DNA of 64,000 nt from the NCBI GenBank assembly GCA_017622845.1, contig JAGAQJ010000047.1, forward strand, positions 62,001 through 126,000, given 5' to 3'. Below, one piece after another: positions 55,305 through 63,337 of the stretch. The position numbers were made by a program, and so were the translations under genes. This stretch comes from Lachnospiraceae bacterium. Its GTDB lineage: Bacteria; Bacillota; Clostridia; Lachnospirales; Lachnospiraceae. The notes under the pieces were generated by a model that was not told the origin of the DNA, ran no database searches, and was given only the letters and a program-made list of their open reading frames with translations. Numbering within the stretch: position 1 is the first letter of the stretch; each line of letters begins with the position of its first letter.

Positions 55305-56207
55305 TCAATAAAAAGTCCGAACCAGATTTACGATTACCAAATTCCAGCCATCCGCCAGTACAAACAATAAAATTTTAAACGGCATGGAAATTGTTGTAGG
55401 CGGAAGCATCATCATACCCATACTCATCAGCACAGATGCAACAACCATATCAATTACGATAAATGGTATATAAATAACAAAGCCAATAATAAATGCAGTG
55501 CGCAGCTCACTGATAATAAAAGCAGGAACCAGTACGGAAGTAGGCACTTGTTCTTCGCTGGCACCGTCCCACGCTGTATTGGATATCTGCATAAATACAT
55601 CGATATCCTTTACCTGAGTCTGTTCAAACATAAAATCCCTCAGCGGACCTGCTGCAGTTGTGCAAGCTTCCTCAAAGGTAAGCTCACCTGCATCATAAGG
55701 TACAATTGCCTCTGTATAAATCTCACTGAATACAGGCTGCATAATAAAAAAAGTCAAAAACAATGAAATTGCAATTAAGACCTGATTCGGCGGAGCTGAC
55801 TGCGTATTCAATGCCTGTCTTGTGAAATGAAGTACAATCAGTATTCTCGTAAAAGAAGTGACCGTTATAAGAAGCATCGGTATAACGGCGATTGCTGTCA
55901 ATATCAGCAGTATTCTCAGTGTACCGCTAAGCTCTCCGTTTCCACTCTCATAGGTAATTGAAAGATTATTTGCAATATTTAATTCCTTAAGGTCTTCCCC
56001 CGTCTGTGCAGAACCAGGCTCGTTAATATTTGTCCTGTTCTCATCTGTTTCCTGGTTATTGAGTATATGCTCCGCTGCAGCTTCATCTTCACTTGTAGCA
56101 TTTGCCACCGCGATATCTGCTGCCAATATGGTAAATACCATAAAAAGCATATATGCAATTTTCCTAAGCTCCTGCTTTATATTGCAGCTTCTGCTCATGT
56201 TTCTCAT
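55305..56207 (-). CDS. fliP: Flagellar export gate protein FliP
   Basis: 300 residues. N-terminal signal-like helix, an acidic loop (about 37-85), then the conserved core: MLLITVTSFTRILIVLHFTRQAL, SLFLTFFIMQPVF and SVLMSMGMMMLPP. Upstream AAGGA before the ATG at 56207. Forms the pore with FliQ and FliR. Confidence 0.96.
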   Translation of the reverse strand: MRNMSRSCNIKQELRKIAYMLFMVFTILAADIAVANATSEDEAAAEHILNNQETDENRTNINEPGSAQTGEDLKELNIANNLSITYESGNGELSGTLRILLILTAIAVIPMLLITVTSFTRILIVLHFTRQALNTQSAPPNQVLIAISLFLTFFIMQPVFSEIYTEAIVPYDAGELTFEEACTTAAGPLRDFMFEQTQVKDIDVFMQISNTAWDGASEEQVPTSVLVPAFIISELRTAFIIGFVIYIPFIVIDMVVASVLMSMGMMMLPPTTISMPFKILLFVLADGWNLVIVNLVRTFY

Positions 56208-56230
56208 ATCATATTGTCCTTAAACAGCAT

Positions 56231-56593
56231 TTACTGCTTTCTGAATTTATCAAATACTTCCTTAAAATTCACATTTACTGCCTGACTTGTCTCTGCTTTT
56301 CGAAATTTTGAGATATCGTCGCCGGTCATTTCCCCAAGCAATGTGACTGTATCCTTGCAGACCACATAAGAAAAATATTTTTCACCAATTCTTACAACCT
56401 GTATATATTTTGATGGCGCTATTTTAAATGTCTCAAGTATTTCCACATTAGAACCTGCAAGTCTTCCCTTTTGAAGACCTGCAGTAAGCTTTGTGGAAAA
56501 ATATGTAAGCGCCAAAACAAATATAAAAATCAATAATACTGTTAACAATTGTACAATGGAGTCAAACCTGTTTGATGTCGATGATAAAAGCAT
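56231..56593 (-). CDS. fliO: Flagellar protein FliO (FliZ in Bacillus)
   Basis: 120 residues, one N-terminal membrane helix (about 14-33) and a small basic cytosolic domain (SNVEILETFKIAPSKYIQVVRIG). FliO assists assembly of the FliP ring. Directly after cheY (4 bases) and before fliP. Confidence 0.88.
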   Translation of the reverse strand: MLLSSTSNRFDSIVQLLTVLLIFIFVLALTYFSTKLTAGLQKGRLAGSNVEILETFKIAPSKYIQVVRIGEKYFSYVVCKDTVTLLGEMTGDDISKFRKAETSQAVNVNFKEVFDKFRKQ

Positions 56594-56597
56594 ATTA

Positions 56598-56960
56598 CTA
56601 GCCTACAACCTTCTTAACCGCCTCTAAAACTCTCTCCGCCTGAAACGGCTTTACAATAAAGTCCTTCGCGCCTGACTGAATTGCTTCAATAACCATTGCC
56701 TGCTGTCCCATAGCAGAGCACATGATAACATTTGCTCCCGGATCAAGTGCTTTAATTCCCTTAAGAGCCTGAATACCATCCATCTCAGGCATTGTGATAT
56801 CAAGAAGTGTTAAATCAGGAGATGCCTCCTTATACTTATCAATTGCAATCTTGCCATTTTCAGCCTCAGCAGCGATTTCATAACCGTTTTTTGTCAAGAT
56901 GTCCTTAATCATCATTCTCATGAAAGCAGCATCATCTACGATCAGAATTCTCTTTCCCAT
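56598..56960 (-). CDS. cheY: Chemotaxis response regulator CheY
   Basis: 120-residue lone receiver domain; acceptor Asp54 in TLLDITMPEMDG, acidic pair Asp9/Asp10, Lys in FIVKPF. CheY-P binds the FliM/FliY switch; FliY and CheC remove the phosphate. Gene order fliY-cheY-fliO as in B. subtilis. Confidence 0.96.
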   Translation of the reverse strand: MGKRILIVDDAAFMRMMIKDILTKNGYEIAAEAENGKIAIDKYKEASPDLTLLDITMPEMDGIQALKGIKALDPGANVIMCSAMGQQAMVIEAIQSGAKDFIVKPFQAERVLEAVKKVVG

Positions 56961-56993
56961 ATTTAACCATGTCCTTTCTATATTTGAAATAGT

Positions 56994-58277
56994 TTATTTG
57001 ATTATTTCCATAATTCTCACACCAAAGCTCTCCTCAATAACAACAACCTCTCCCTTTGCCACAAATTTGCCATTTACAAGCACATCGATCGGTTCTCCTG
57101 CAATCTTGTCAAGCTCTATGATAGTTCCGGGAGCAAATTCCAAAATATCGGAAATAGATTTGCTGGTTCTTCCCAGTTCTACTGTTACCTCCAAAGGAAC
57201 ATCCTTGATAAGACCAATACTCTCGGCGCTTACCATTTCTCCCTGTCCCTGTGAGAAGTTTTGGAACTGTGCCGGCTGAATATTTACATTTGGCATTCCG
57301 TACCCCGCAGGCATTCCGTACCCCGCAGGCATTCCGTATCCGCCCTGCGGCATTCCCATATTCATCTGCGGCATATTGTATCCGCCCTGCGGCATTCCCA
57401 TATTCATCTGCGGCTGCATCCCCATGTTCATACCGCCCTGTGGCATTCCCATGTTCATCTGCGGCTGCATTCCCATGTCCATAGCCGGCGCCGCCGGTGC
57501 AGGTGCAGGTGTCGATGACGGAGCAGGTGATGGTGCTGCTGGCGCCGGAGCAGGTGATGGTGCCGGTTCTCCCATCTGTTGAGCCATAAAAGTATCATAA
57601 ATTGATTTTGCAAAATCAAGCGGATATAACTGCATCAATGTAGAATCTACCAAATCATCAATCTGCATTCTGAAAGAAATTTTAACAAATCGTTCCTCAA
57701 GGAACGGTGAAAGGTCTCTTGGTTCCCTTGAATGCAAATCAACAAGGCTTGCCTCTGGCGGACTGATATCAATTGTCTTTCCAAGCATGGAAGAAAGCGA
57801 GGTGGACGATGAACCCATCATCTGATTCATAGCCTCTGAAATCGCACTTAAATGCAGTTCACTCAGCTCGCCATCAATATTGGTACCGTCACCGCCCATC
57901 ATTAAGTCAGTGATAACCTTAACATCATGCTCTTTTAAAACTAATATATTCGTACCGTTTAAACCAACCGTATATTTAATCTGTATAAATACACAGGGCT
58001 TCTCATAATCGCTGAGCACATCCTCCCAAGTACACATTTGTACAACAGGTGTTGTAATATTTACTTTTTTATTGACAAGTGAATAAAGCGTCGTAGCTGA
58101 AGTACCCATACTAATGTTGGCTACCTCTCCTATCGCATCTTTCTCTATATCGGTGAGATCATCCCCCGTGGAAGCGTCCATCGTCGCTGCCGCAGTATCT
58201 GCTGCTCCGGAATCGGCTGATAAGTCTACTCCATTCAACAATGCATTGATTTCATCCTGAGATAGCATTCCATCCAT
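56994..58277 (-). CDS. fliY: Flagellar switch protein and CheY-P phosphatase FliY
   Basis: 427 residues. N-terminal CheY-P-binding peptide (MLSQDEINALLNG); CheC-like domain (about 30-225) with both active centres intact (DAIGEVAN and SAISEAMN); an unusual Met/Gly/Pro/Gln-rich linker (about 230-335); and a C-terminal FliN/SpoA domain (DVPLEVTVELGRT ...). It is part of the C-ring and dephosphorylates CheY-P at the motor. 4 bases after fliM. Confidence 0.95.
   Translation of the reverse strand: MDGMLSQDEINALLNGVDLSADSGAADTAAATMDASTGDDLTDIEKDAIGEVANISMGTSATTLYSLVNKKVNITTPVVQMCTWEDVLSDYEKPCVFIQIKYTVGLNGTNILVLKEHDVKVITDLMMGGDGTNIDGELSELHLSAISEAMNQMMGSSSTSLSSMLGKTIDISPPEASLVDLHSREPRDLSPFLEERFVKISFRMQIDDLVDSTLMQLYPLDFAKSIYDTFMAQQMGEPAPSPAPAPAAPSPAPSSTPAPAPAAPAMDMGMQPQMNMGMPQGGMNMGMQPQMNMGMPQGGYNMPQMNMGMPQGGYGMPAGYGMPAGYGMPNVNIQPAQFQNFSQGQGEMVSAESIGLIKDVPLEVTVELGRTSKSISDILEFAPGTIIELDKIAGEPIDVLVNGKFVAKGEVVVIEESFGVRIMEIIK
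57292..57482 (-). repeat. Repeats coding the Met/Gly/Pro linker of FliY
   Basis: 18-bp unit GGCATTCCGTACCCCGCA occurs twice in tandem (57292-57309, 57310-57327), followed by longer variant units built on GGCATTCCCAT and TTCATCTGCGGC. They encode MNMGMPQGG- and GYGMPA-type units in frame. Confidence 0.85.
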
Positions 58278-58281
58278 TGTC

Positions 58282-59262
58282 TTATTCCTCCTCCCTGATT
58301 ACTGATGTTACCCTTACTGCATATGCCTCTTTGCTTGCTCCCGGCACTGCACTGAATTTCTTAATATCTCCCACATATACATCAAGCTCATCATCTATTC
58401 TTGAATCCAGTCGTATGATATCACCTACCTGTATATTGACAAAGTCATGAACCGTAATAACACTCTTGCCAAGCACTGCCTTAATCGGCACATCCACTCT
58501 GCGCACCATGGACTCAATAAACTGTTCATAGTCTTCGTCATCCATCTTCTGCATGCTCGAATACCAGAACTTGGTATTCAACCTGTCCATAACAGACTCC
58601 AGTGTAAAAAACGGAAGACACACATTCATCAAACCTTCGACATCGCCTATCTTAACATTCATGGTAACAAGCGCCACCATATCGCTTGGCGAAATAATCT
58701 GAGCAAACTGCGGATTTGTTTCTATTCTCTCCAAATACGGATTGACCTCCGCAACATTTTTCCATGGTTCTCTGAGGAGCTGCATACAGATAACCATGAT
58801 TCGTTCAATAATGCTCATCTCAATTTCAGAAAAGTCTCTTGCCTTCTCAAGGGCTTCTCCTCTGCCACCCAGCATACGGTCTATAATCGCATATCCCAAT
58901 CCACTTGTCAACTCCATAATAATGGAACCGGGCATCGGTGAGAAATTAACGACTGTAAGCAATACCGGGTTCGACAAAGCATTCGAAAACTCTGCAAAGG
59001 TTACGGTCTCTGAACTTGCCACACTTACCTGAACATTTTTTCTCAAATATACAGGCAAATTGGTCGATAACAATCTTCCATAATGATCGAAAATCATATT
59101 TAATGTTCTCAGATGCTCCTTTGAGAATTTAGCAGGCCTGCTAAAGTCATAATTTTTGACTTGCCGCTCATCCTTCTCCTGCATATCCTCCACATCCAGT
59201 TCACCGGAGCTTAACGCTGCCAGCAGACTGTCAATTTCGCTTTGAGATAATACCTCTCCCAT
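58282..59262 (-). CDS. fliM: Flagellar motor switch protein FliM
   Basis: 326 residues. N-terminal CheY-P-binding motif (VLSQSEIDSLLAAL), middle CheC-like domain (about 50-230) and C-terminal SpoA domain. The ATG at 59262 follows AGGGGGTGATT, a near-perfect Shine-Dalgarno; the upstream GTG lies inside that site and is not the start. Confidence 0.96.
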   Translation of the reverse strand: MGEVLSQSEIDSLLAALSSGELDVEDMQEKDERQVKNYDFSRPAKFSKEHLRTLNMIFDHYGRLLSTNLPVYLRKNVQVSVASSETVTFAEFSNALSNPVLLTVVNFSPMPGSIIMELTSGLGYAIIDRMLGGRGEALEKARDFSEIEMSIIERIMVICMQLLREPWKNVAEVNPYLERIETNPQFAQIISPSDMVALVTMNVKIGDVEGLMNVCLPFFTLESVMDRLNTKFWYSSMQKMDDEDYEQFIESMVRRVDVPIKAVLGKSVITVHDFVNIQVGDIIRLDSRIDDELDVYVGDIKKFSAVPGASKEAYAVRVTSVIREEE

Positions 59263-59335
59263 GTAGTTAATCACCCCCTACATATAATTACTAATTACTC
59301 CTATATCAATTAATTCCCCTTCATTTATATCCGCT

Positions 59336-59848
59336 CTATGAATATAAAAAGTTAAATGATACGCTGTAGATAAAGTCCGAACCAAAAAGCTCCTGAACTC
59401 TGGTCAGTATCTCTGACTTAATCTGGTCTGTATTGCTTCTTGCCTCATCCATCGTGTAATCTCCCATTACTGAGAATACAATATCCTTAATCAAGCCTTC
59501 TTTTTCCGTCATCGTCTCCGAATAAGTAGCATAATCCTCATGTTTTGTGTTCATCGATAAGGAAACGTTTCCTACTGCATAATGGCTCTTTCCGTCTTCG
59601 TCATTTTTCAGAGGAATTGTAAGCTCTTCTGAAATATTAAATACTGCTGTATCAGCCATGGACGGAACTCCGGAAAGTTCTGACTGGGGAAGTCCGTCAA
59701 TCTCCAGTCCTATAATTGTCGATATATCCGACACCAGCGCCGCTGTTTTTCTGGAAGCGCCTGACACGCTCACCATCATAATAGCTGTCAATACAATATT
59801 CACAACCAGCAATGCTAAAATAATAATAGATAACAGATTTCGTCTCAT
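59336..59848 (-). CDS. fliL: Flagellar basal body protein FliL
   Basis: 170 residues. One N-terminal membrane helix (about 7-27) and an extracytoplasmic domain ending in the LTRVQELFGSDFIYSVSFNFL type C-terminus. It supports stator function. Between motB and fliM. Confidence 0.92.
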   Translation of the reverse strand: MRRNLLSIIILALLVVNIVLTAIMMVSVSGASRKTAALVSDISTIIGLEIDGLPQSELSGVPSMADTAVFNISEELTIPLKNDEDGKSHYAVGNVSLSMNTKHEDYATYSETMTEKEGLIKDIVFSVMGDYTMDEARSNTDQIKSEILTRVQELFGSDFIYSVSFNFLYS

Positions 59849-59865
59849 TTTTAGTCCCCTTTCAA

Positions 59866-60759
59866 TTAATGCCCGCTTAATGAATTATATATTTTAATCT
59901 CGACACGCCTGTTCTTAGCCCTTCCCTCAGGTGTCGCATTGTCAGCGATCGGCATATATTCTCCCCTGCCGGAGTGCTTCATCACTCCCGGGTCCAACGA
60001 CGCATTTTCCTTTAGGTAATTAAAGACTGCAAGCGCTCTGTAGCTGCTGAGCACATCATTATTTTCATATCTTCCGCCGTTCAGGGGAACAGAATCCGTA
60101 TGTCCTTCTATCTCAATATCCGATTCCGCATACTTGGAAAGAATCACGCCGACCTTATTGAGAACCGGTATCGCATCCTGCTTAATGTCAGCTTTTCCTG
60201 AATCAAACAAAAATGCTCCGTTTAATGTCAGGCGTACATAATCCGAATTAAAATCCACCTCTACCTTATCAGACATCATGCTCTCTGCAAACGCTTCCTC
60301 GATTTTCTCGGCAAGCTCCTCCGACAGCCTCATTTTTTCCTCTTCCAGTTCGGCAAGCGCCTCCTGCAGCTCCCTGACCTCTTCTTTGTCTGCCCCAAGC
60401 TGCTCGGCAAGCTCTTCCAGTTCTGCGTCAGAAACATCTGCTGCATTCGCATCAAATTCCACTGCATCAGAATCCGACTCTGCCACCTTACCTGTAGAAT
60501 TTATGTACTCATCCAATTGATTGAGCTGGCTCACACCATTGCTGATTAAGATACCATCCCCGATTGCCTGCGCACCGCCCTTAAAAATGCTGAAATTTGA
60601 CTGAAAAGATAATGCCATCTCCTCAAACTTCGCTGCGTTCACGTCCGACATGGCAAAGAGCATAACAAAGAAACACATCAGCAATGTCATCATATCAGAA
60701 AAAGTAGCCTGCCATTCCGGCAATCCCTGCTTTACTTCTTCCTGCTTCTTTCTCGCCAT
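59866..60759 (-). CDS. motB: Stator protein MotB
   Basis: 297 residues. Single membrane helix with the ion-path Asp22 (TFSDMMTLLMCFFVM), a long Glu/Ala-rich coiled linker (about 85-150), and an OmpA-like peptidoglycan-binding domain (IEGHTDSVPLNGG, NRRVEI). Its ATG overlaps the motA stop by one base (TAATG). Confidence 0.96.
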   Translation of the reverse strand: MARKKQEEVKQGLPEWQATFSDMMTLLMCFFVMLFAMSDVNAAKFEEMALSFQSNFSIFKGGAQAIGDGILISNGVSQLNQLDEYINSTGKVAESDSDAVEFDANAADVSDAELEELAEQLGADKEEVRELQEALAELEEEKMRLSEELAEKIEEAFAESMMSDKVEVDFNSDYVRLTLNGAFLFDSGKADIKQDAIPVLNKVGVILSKYAESDIEIEGHTDSVPLNGGRYENNDVLSSYRALAVFNYLKENASLDPGVMKHSGRGEYMPIADNATPEGRAKNRRVEIKIYNSLSGH

Positions 60760-61556
60760 TAAGCTTCACCTCCAGCACGCTCTTCCGCACCTGATGTCCT
60801 GTCTTTCGGAGACAGGAATGATTTTAACTTTTCCTCGATTACACGCGGGTTTTCACCTGCCTGTATTGACAAAAGCCCCTCAATCATGATTGCCTTTGCC
60901 TGCACTTCTATCGCATTATTTGCCTTGAGCTTATTGGCTGTCGGCGTACATACCCAGTTTGCAAGCATAGAGCCGTAGAAGGTTGTAATCAAAGCAACCG
61001 CCATGGCAGGTCCAAGCGTAGACGGGTCTGTCATATGCTGCAGCATGATAATCAAGCCGACAAGCGTACCAATCATACCCCATGCAGGTCCCATGGAAGC
61101 GCAGGTCTCCCAAAAACCGATTTTGTCCTTATGACGTGCCTCGATGCTGTCCAGCTCTGTCTCTAAAATGCCGCGCACCAGCTCAGGGTCCGTACCGTCA
61201 ACGATCAGCATAATCCCTTTTTTCATAAATTCATCATCAAGGTTTCCCGCTGCTTCTTCCAGAGAAAGAAGTCCTTCTTTTCTGGCTATATTGGACAATT
61301 CAATAATTTTAGTAATCATCTCGGGAATATTGACTTTCACTGTCTTAAATGCCAATGTAAAACTTTTCAGTCCGGCTATAAAATCTGACATTGAGACAGA
61401 CATCATGGTAGACATGAAGGCTCCGCCGAATGTAATCAAGGCAGATGAGCCACTCATAAAGAATCCGATGGCTGCAAAGCCATCGTCACCAGATACAATA
61501 CCGAATACTACTAATATGAAGCAGGCTATAAAACCTATCAACGATGCTAAATCCAC
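60759..61556 (-). CDS. motA: Stator protein MotA (GTG start)
   Basis: 265 residues, four membrane helices, cytosolic loop with conserved charged region (FMKKGIMLIVDGTDPELVR). The GTG at 61556 is chosen because AAAGGGGTG lies just upstream and it yields the usual short N-terminus (DLASLIGFIACF); an in-frame ATG 33 bases earlier would place the ribosome-binding site inside the gene. Confidence 0.94.
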   Translation of the reverse strand: MDLASLIGFIACFILVVFGIVSGDDGFAAIGFFMSGSSALITFGGAFMSTMMSVSMSDFIAGLKSFTLAFKTVKVNIPEMITKIIELSNIARKEGLLSLEEAAGNLDDEFMKKGIMLIVDGTDPELVRGILETELDSIEARHKDKIGFWETCASMGPAWGMIGTLVGLIIMLQHMTDPSTLGPAMAVALITTFYGSMLANWVCTPTANKLKANNAIEVQAKAIMIEGLLSIQAGENPRVIEEKLKSFLSPKDRTSGAEERAGGEA

Positions 61557-61669
61557 TTTTACACACCCCTTTTTTATTTTTGAAGACATAGTAAACCCTA
61601 TGTCCTCTTTTTCCCATAGTTATATAATACTGTAAGGTTACATAAATTGCAACAATTTTCTGAAAATTT

Positions 61670-61879
61670 TCACAAATTTTGATTACCGTTCAATCCCTGC
61701 TGAAAATATTCCTGCCTCGTTAATTTTACTAAATTTTTGACTTCATGTCTACTTTCTTTTATGATTATCTTCTTTCCATCTGTCAATGTAATGACTGTAT
61801 CGGGAGTTTCCTCCACCATTTCGATCAAACTGGTATTTACCAGAATCTTTGCACCGTTTAATTTTGTCACTTCAATCAT
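61670..61879 (-). CDS. flbD: FlbD/SwrD-family flagellar protein
   Basis: 69 residues from the ATG at 61879, giving MIEVTKLNGAKILVNTSLIE, the standard FlbD opening; the ATG three codons earlier is too close to the AAAGGAAGG. SwrD in Bacillus raises motor torque. Its place before motA/motB fits. Confidence 0.9.
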   Translation of the reverse strand: MIEVTKLNGAKILVNTSLIEMVEETPDTVITLTDGKKIIIKESRHEVKNLVKLTRQEYFQQGLNGNQNL

Positions 61880-61935
61880 ATTTTCCATCCTTCCTTTACT
61901 GCATTCCCCCGTGATGCGTACGCTTTCTTATTTTA

Positions 61936-62070
61936 GCGCCAGTGTACGGGGAAACAGCCTCAGACCAGTGTCTTGTCTCGTTGATATTTGGCAAAACTAC
62001 GCAGATGGACGGATAGGCACGTAGGTTTGGCTAATTATCAATAAGACAAGACACCAGGTACACTGACGCC
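61936..62070. repeat. Large hyphenated palindrome beside flbD
   Basis: Outer arms GCGCCAGTGTAC (61936-61947) and GTACACTGACGCC (62058-62070); inner perfect arms GTGTCTTGTCT (61968-61978) and AGACAAGACAC (62044-62054), continuing with TTGAT/ATCAA and imperfect pairing to the centre. The left arm has about 18 extra bases. No ORF. It looks like a palindromic mobile-derived repeat; no target duplication found. Confidence 0.75.
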
Positions 62071-62103
62071 GGCATTGCAATTTTAATATGTCATTCCTCC
62101 GGA

Positions 62104-63183
62104 TTATGCAGGGAATACAATCTGTTTACCGTGCTGCTTCCCATATTCGACCAGCTTGTTCTTATACTCCTCCAGCTTCTCTGTCTCTCCCGCTTCTTTA
62201 TATAATGCAAAAATTCTGGCGAAGGCATCAAATGCATCATCCTCCAGTTTATCCAAATCCGCTGCGTCCGTGATGCTTGTCAGATATCTGACAGCGTTCT
62301 CCTTATCACAGCAGATATCTGCTGCTTTCCCAAACAAATATTTGAGTTTTGTTGTCTTTAAATATTCTTTGTTCATATCAAGCAGTCTGTAAGCGTCATT
62401 GACATTGCCGATTTTCATAAGACATTCTGTATAAGTCTCAAGGCAGAGCGGCAGAAATCTTTTTTCAGGATTGCGGTTCACCTCCAGGCACATGTCATAT
62501 GCTTCAACAGCCTGTTCATACTCCTGCAGAATCTTATATGACTGCCCCATTTGAAAATAAACATAATCGTCCATTCCCTCATATTCTCCTAATGATCTCC
62601 TTAGAAGCTTCAGATTTCTTCCCTGCTTTTCGTTCATTTCTTCTTTTGATATGTCATAGCCATAGTGCTTTACCTTAGCCGGAACAGGAAAGGTTTCGAG
62701 CAGAATCTCATCATAATGTTCTGCTTTTGCGGGCGTAATCTGCTCATGAATCCTAAATTTGTATTCATAATAATTTTTATTATAAAACCGCGGAATTTCA
62801 TCTGTCCGGATCATTTCCTTTGCATTATTCTGATATACATTCATAATCCCCAGGACTCCGACACATTTAGGATATTTCTGCATGCATATACGCAGTTTTC
62901 CAATATCCATATCCTGAACCTGCTCATCGCAATCCAGTACAAATATCCAATTATTTGACGCTTTTGATGCTGCAAAATTTCTTGCCGCACTAAAATCATC
63001 TGTCCAGGCAAAATCATAAACCTTATCTGTATACCTTTCTGCAAGCTTCTTCGTACTGTCTGACGATCCTGTATCAACTACTATAAGCTCCATATCATAG
63101 CGCAGCAAGCTTTTTAAACAGTTTTCTATGTGTCTTTCTTCATTTTTTGCTATGATGCATGCTGAAATCGGTATTCCTGCCAT
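62104..63183 (-). CDS. GT2 glycosyltransferase with C-terminal TPR repeats
   Basis: 359 residues. GT-A domain (1-200) with SACIIAKNEERHI, VDTGSSDST and the DxD site LDCDEQV, then helical TPR-like repeats (about 215-345). This plan resembles SunS-like and flagellar protein glycosyltransferases that modify peptides. It lies between flgE and flbD, so hook, flagellin or another exported motility protein is a likely acceptor. The target is inferred from place only. Confidence 0.82.
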   Translation of the reverse strand: MAGIPISACIIAKNEERHIENCLKSLLRYDMELIVVDTGSSDSTKKLAERYTDKVYDFAWTDDFSAARNFAASKASNNWIFVLDCDEQVQDMDIGKLRICMQKYPKCVGVLGIMNVYQNNAKEMIRTDEIPRFYNKNYYEYKFRIHEQITPAKAEHYDEILLETFPVPAKVKHYGYDISKEEMNEKQGRNLKLLRRSLGEYEGMDDYVYFQMGQSYKILQEYEQAVEAYDMCLEVNRNPEKRFLPLCLETYTECLMKIGNVNDAYRLLDMNKEYLKTTKLKYLFGKAADICCDKENAVRYLTSITDAADLDKLEDDAFDAFARIFALYKEAGETEKLEEYKNKLVEYGKQHGKQIVFPA

Positions 63184-63291
63184 TTTATTTTCCTAACCTT
63201 TCTGTCTTCATGATAAAGCATCTGCCGCACTGTCTGTGTGTCGTTCCTGTCCTTTTGCATTTTGCACGCGTGAATGCTGCCATTTATGCCG

Positions 63292-63328
63292 AAAAAAAGG
63301 CTTGAAGATCAAATCACATCTTCAAGCC
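63292..63328 (-). terminator. Strong terminator after flgE
   Basis: On the minus strand GGCTTGAAGAT-gtgatttg-ATCTTCAAGCC is a perfect 11-bp stem followed by TTTTTTT, ten bases after the flgE stop. Confidence 0.9.
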
Positions 63329-63337
63329 TGTTTTCTG

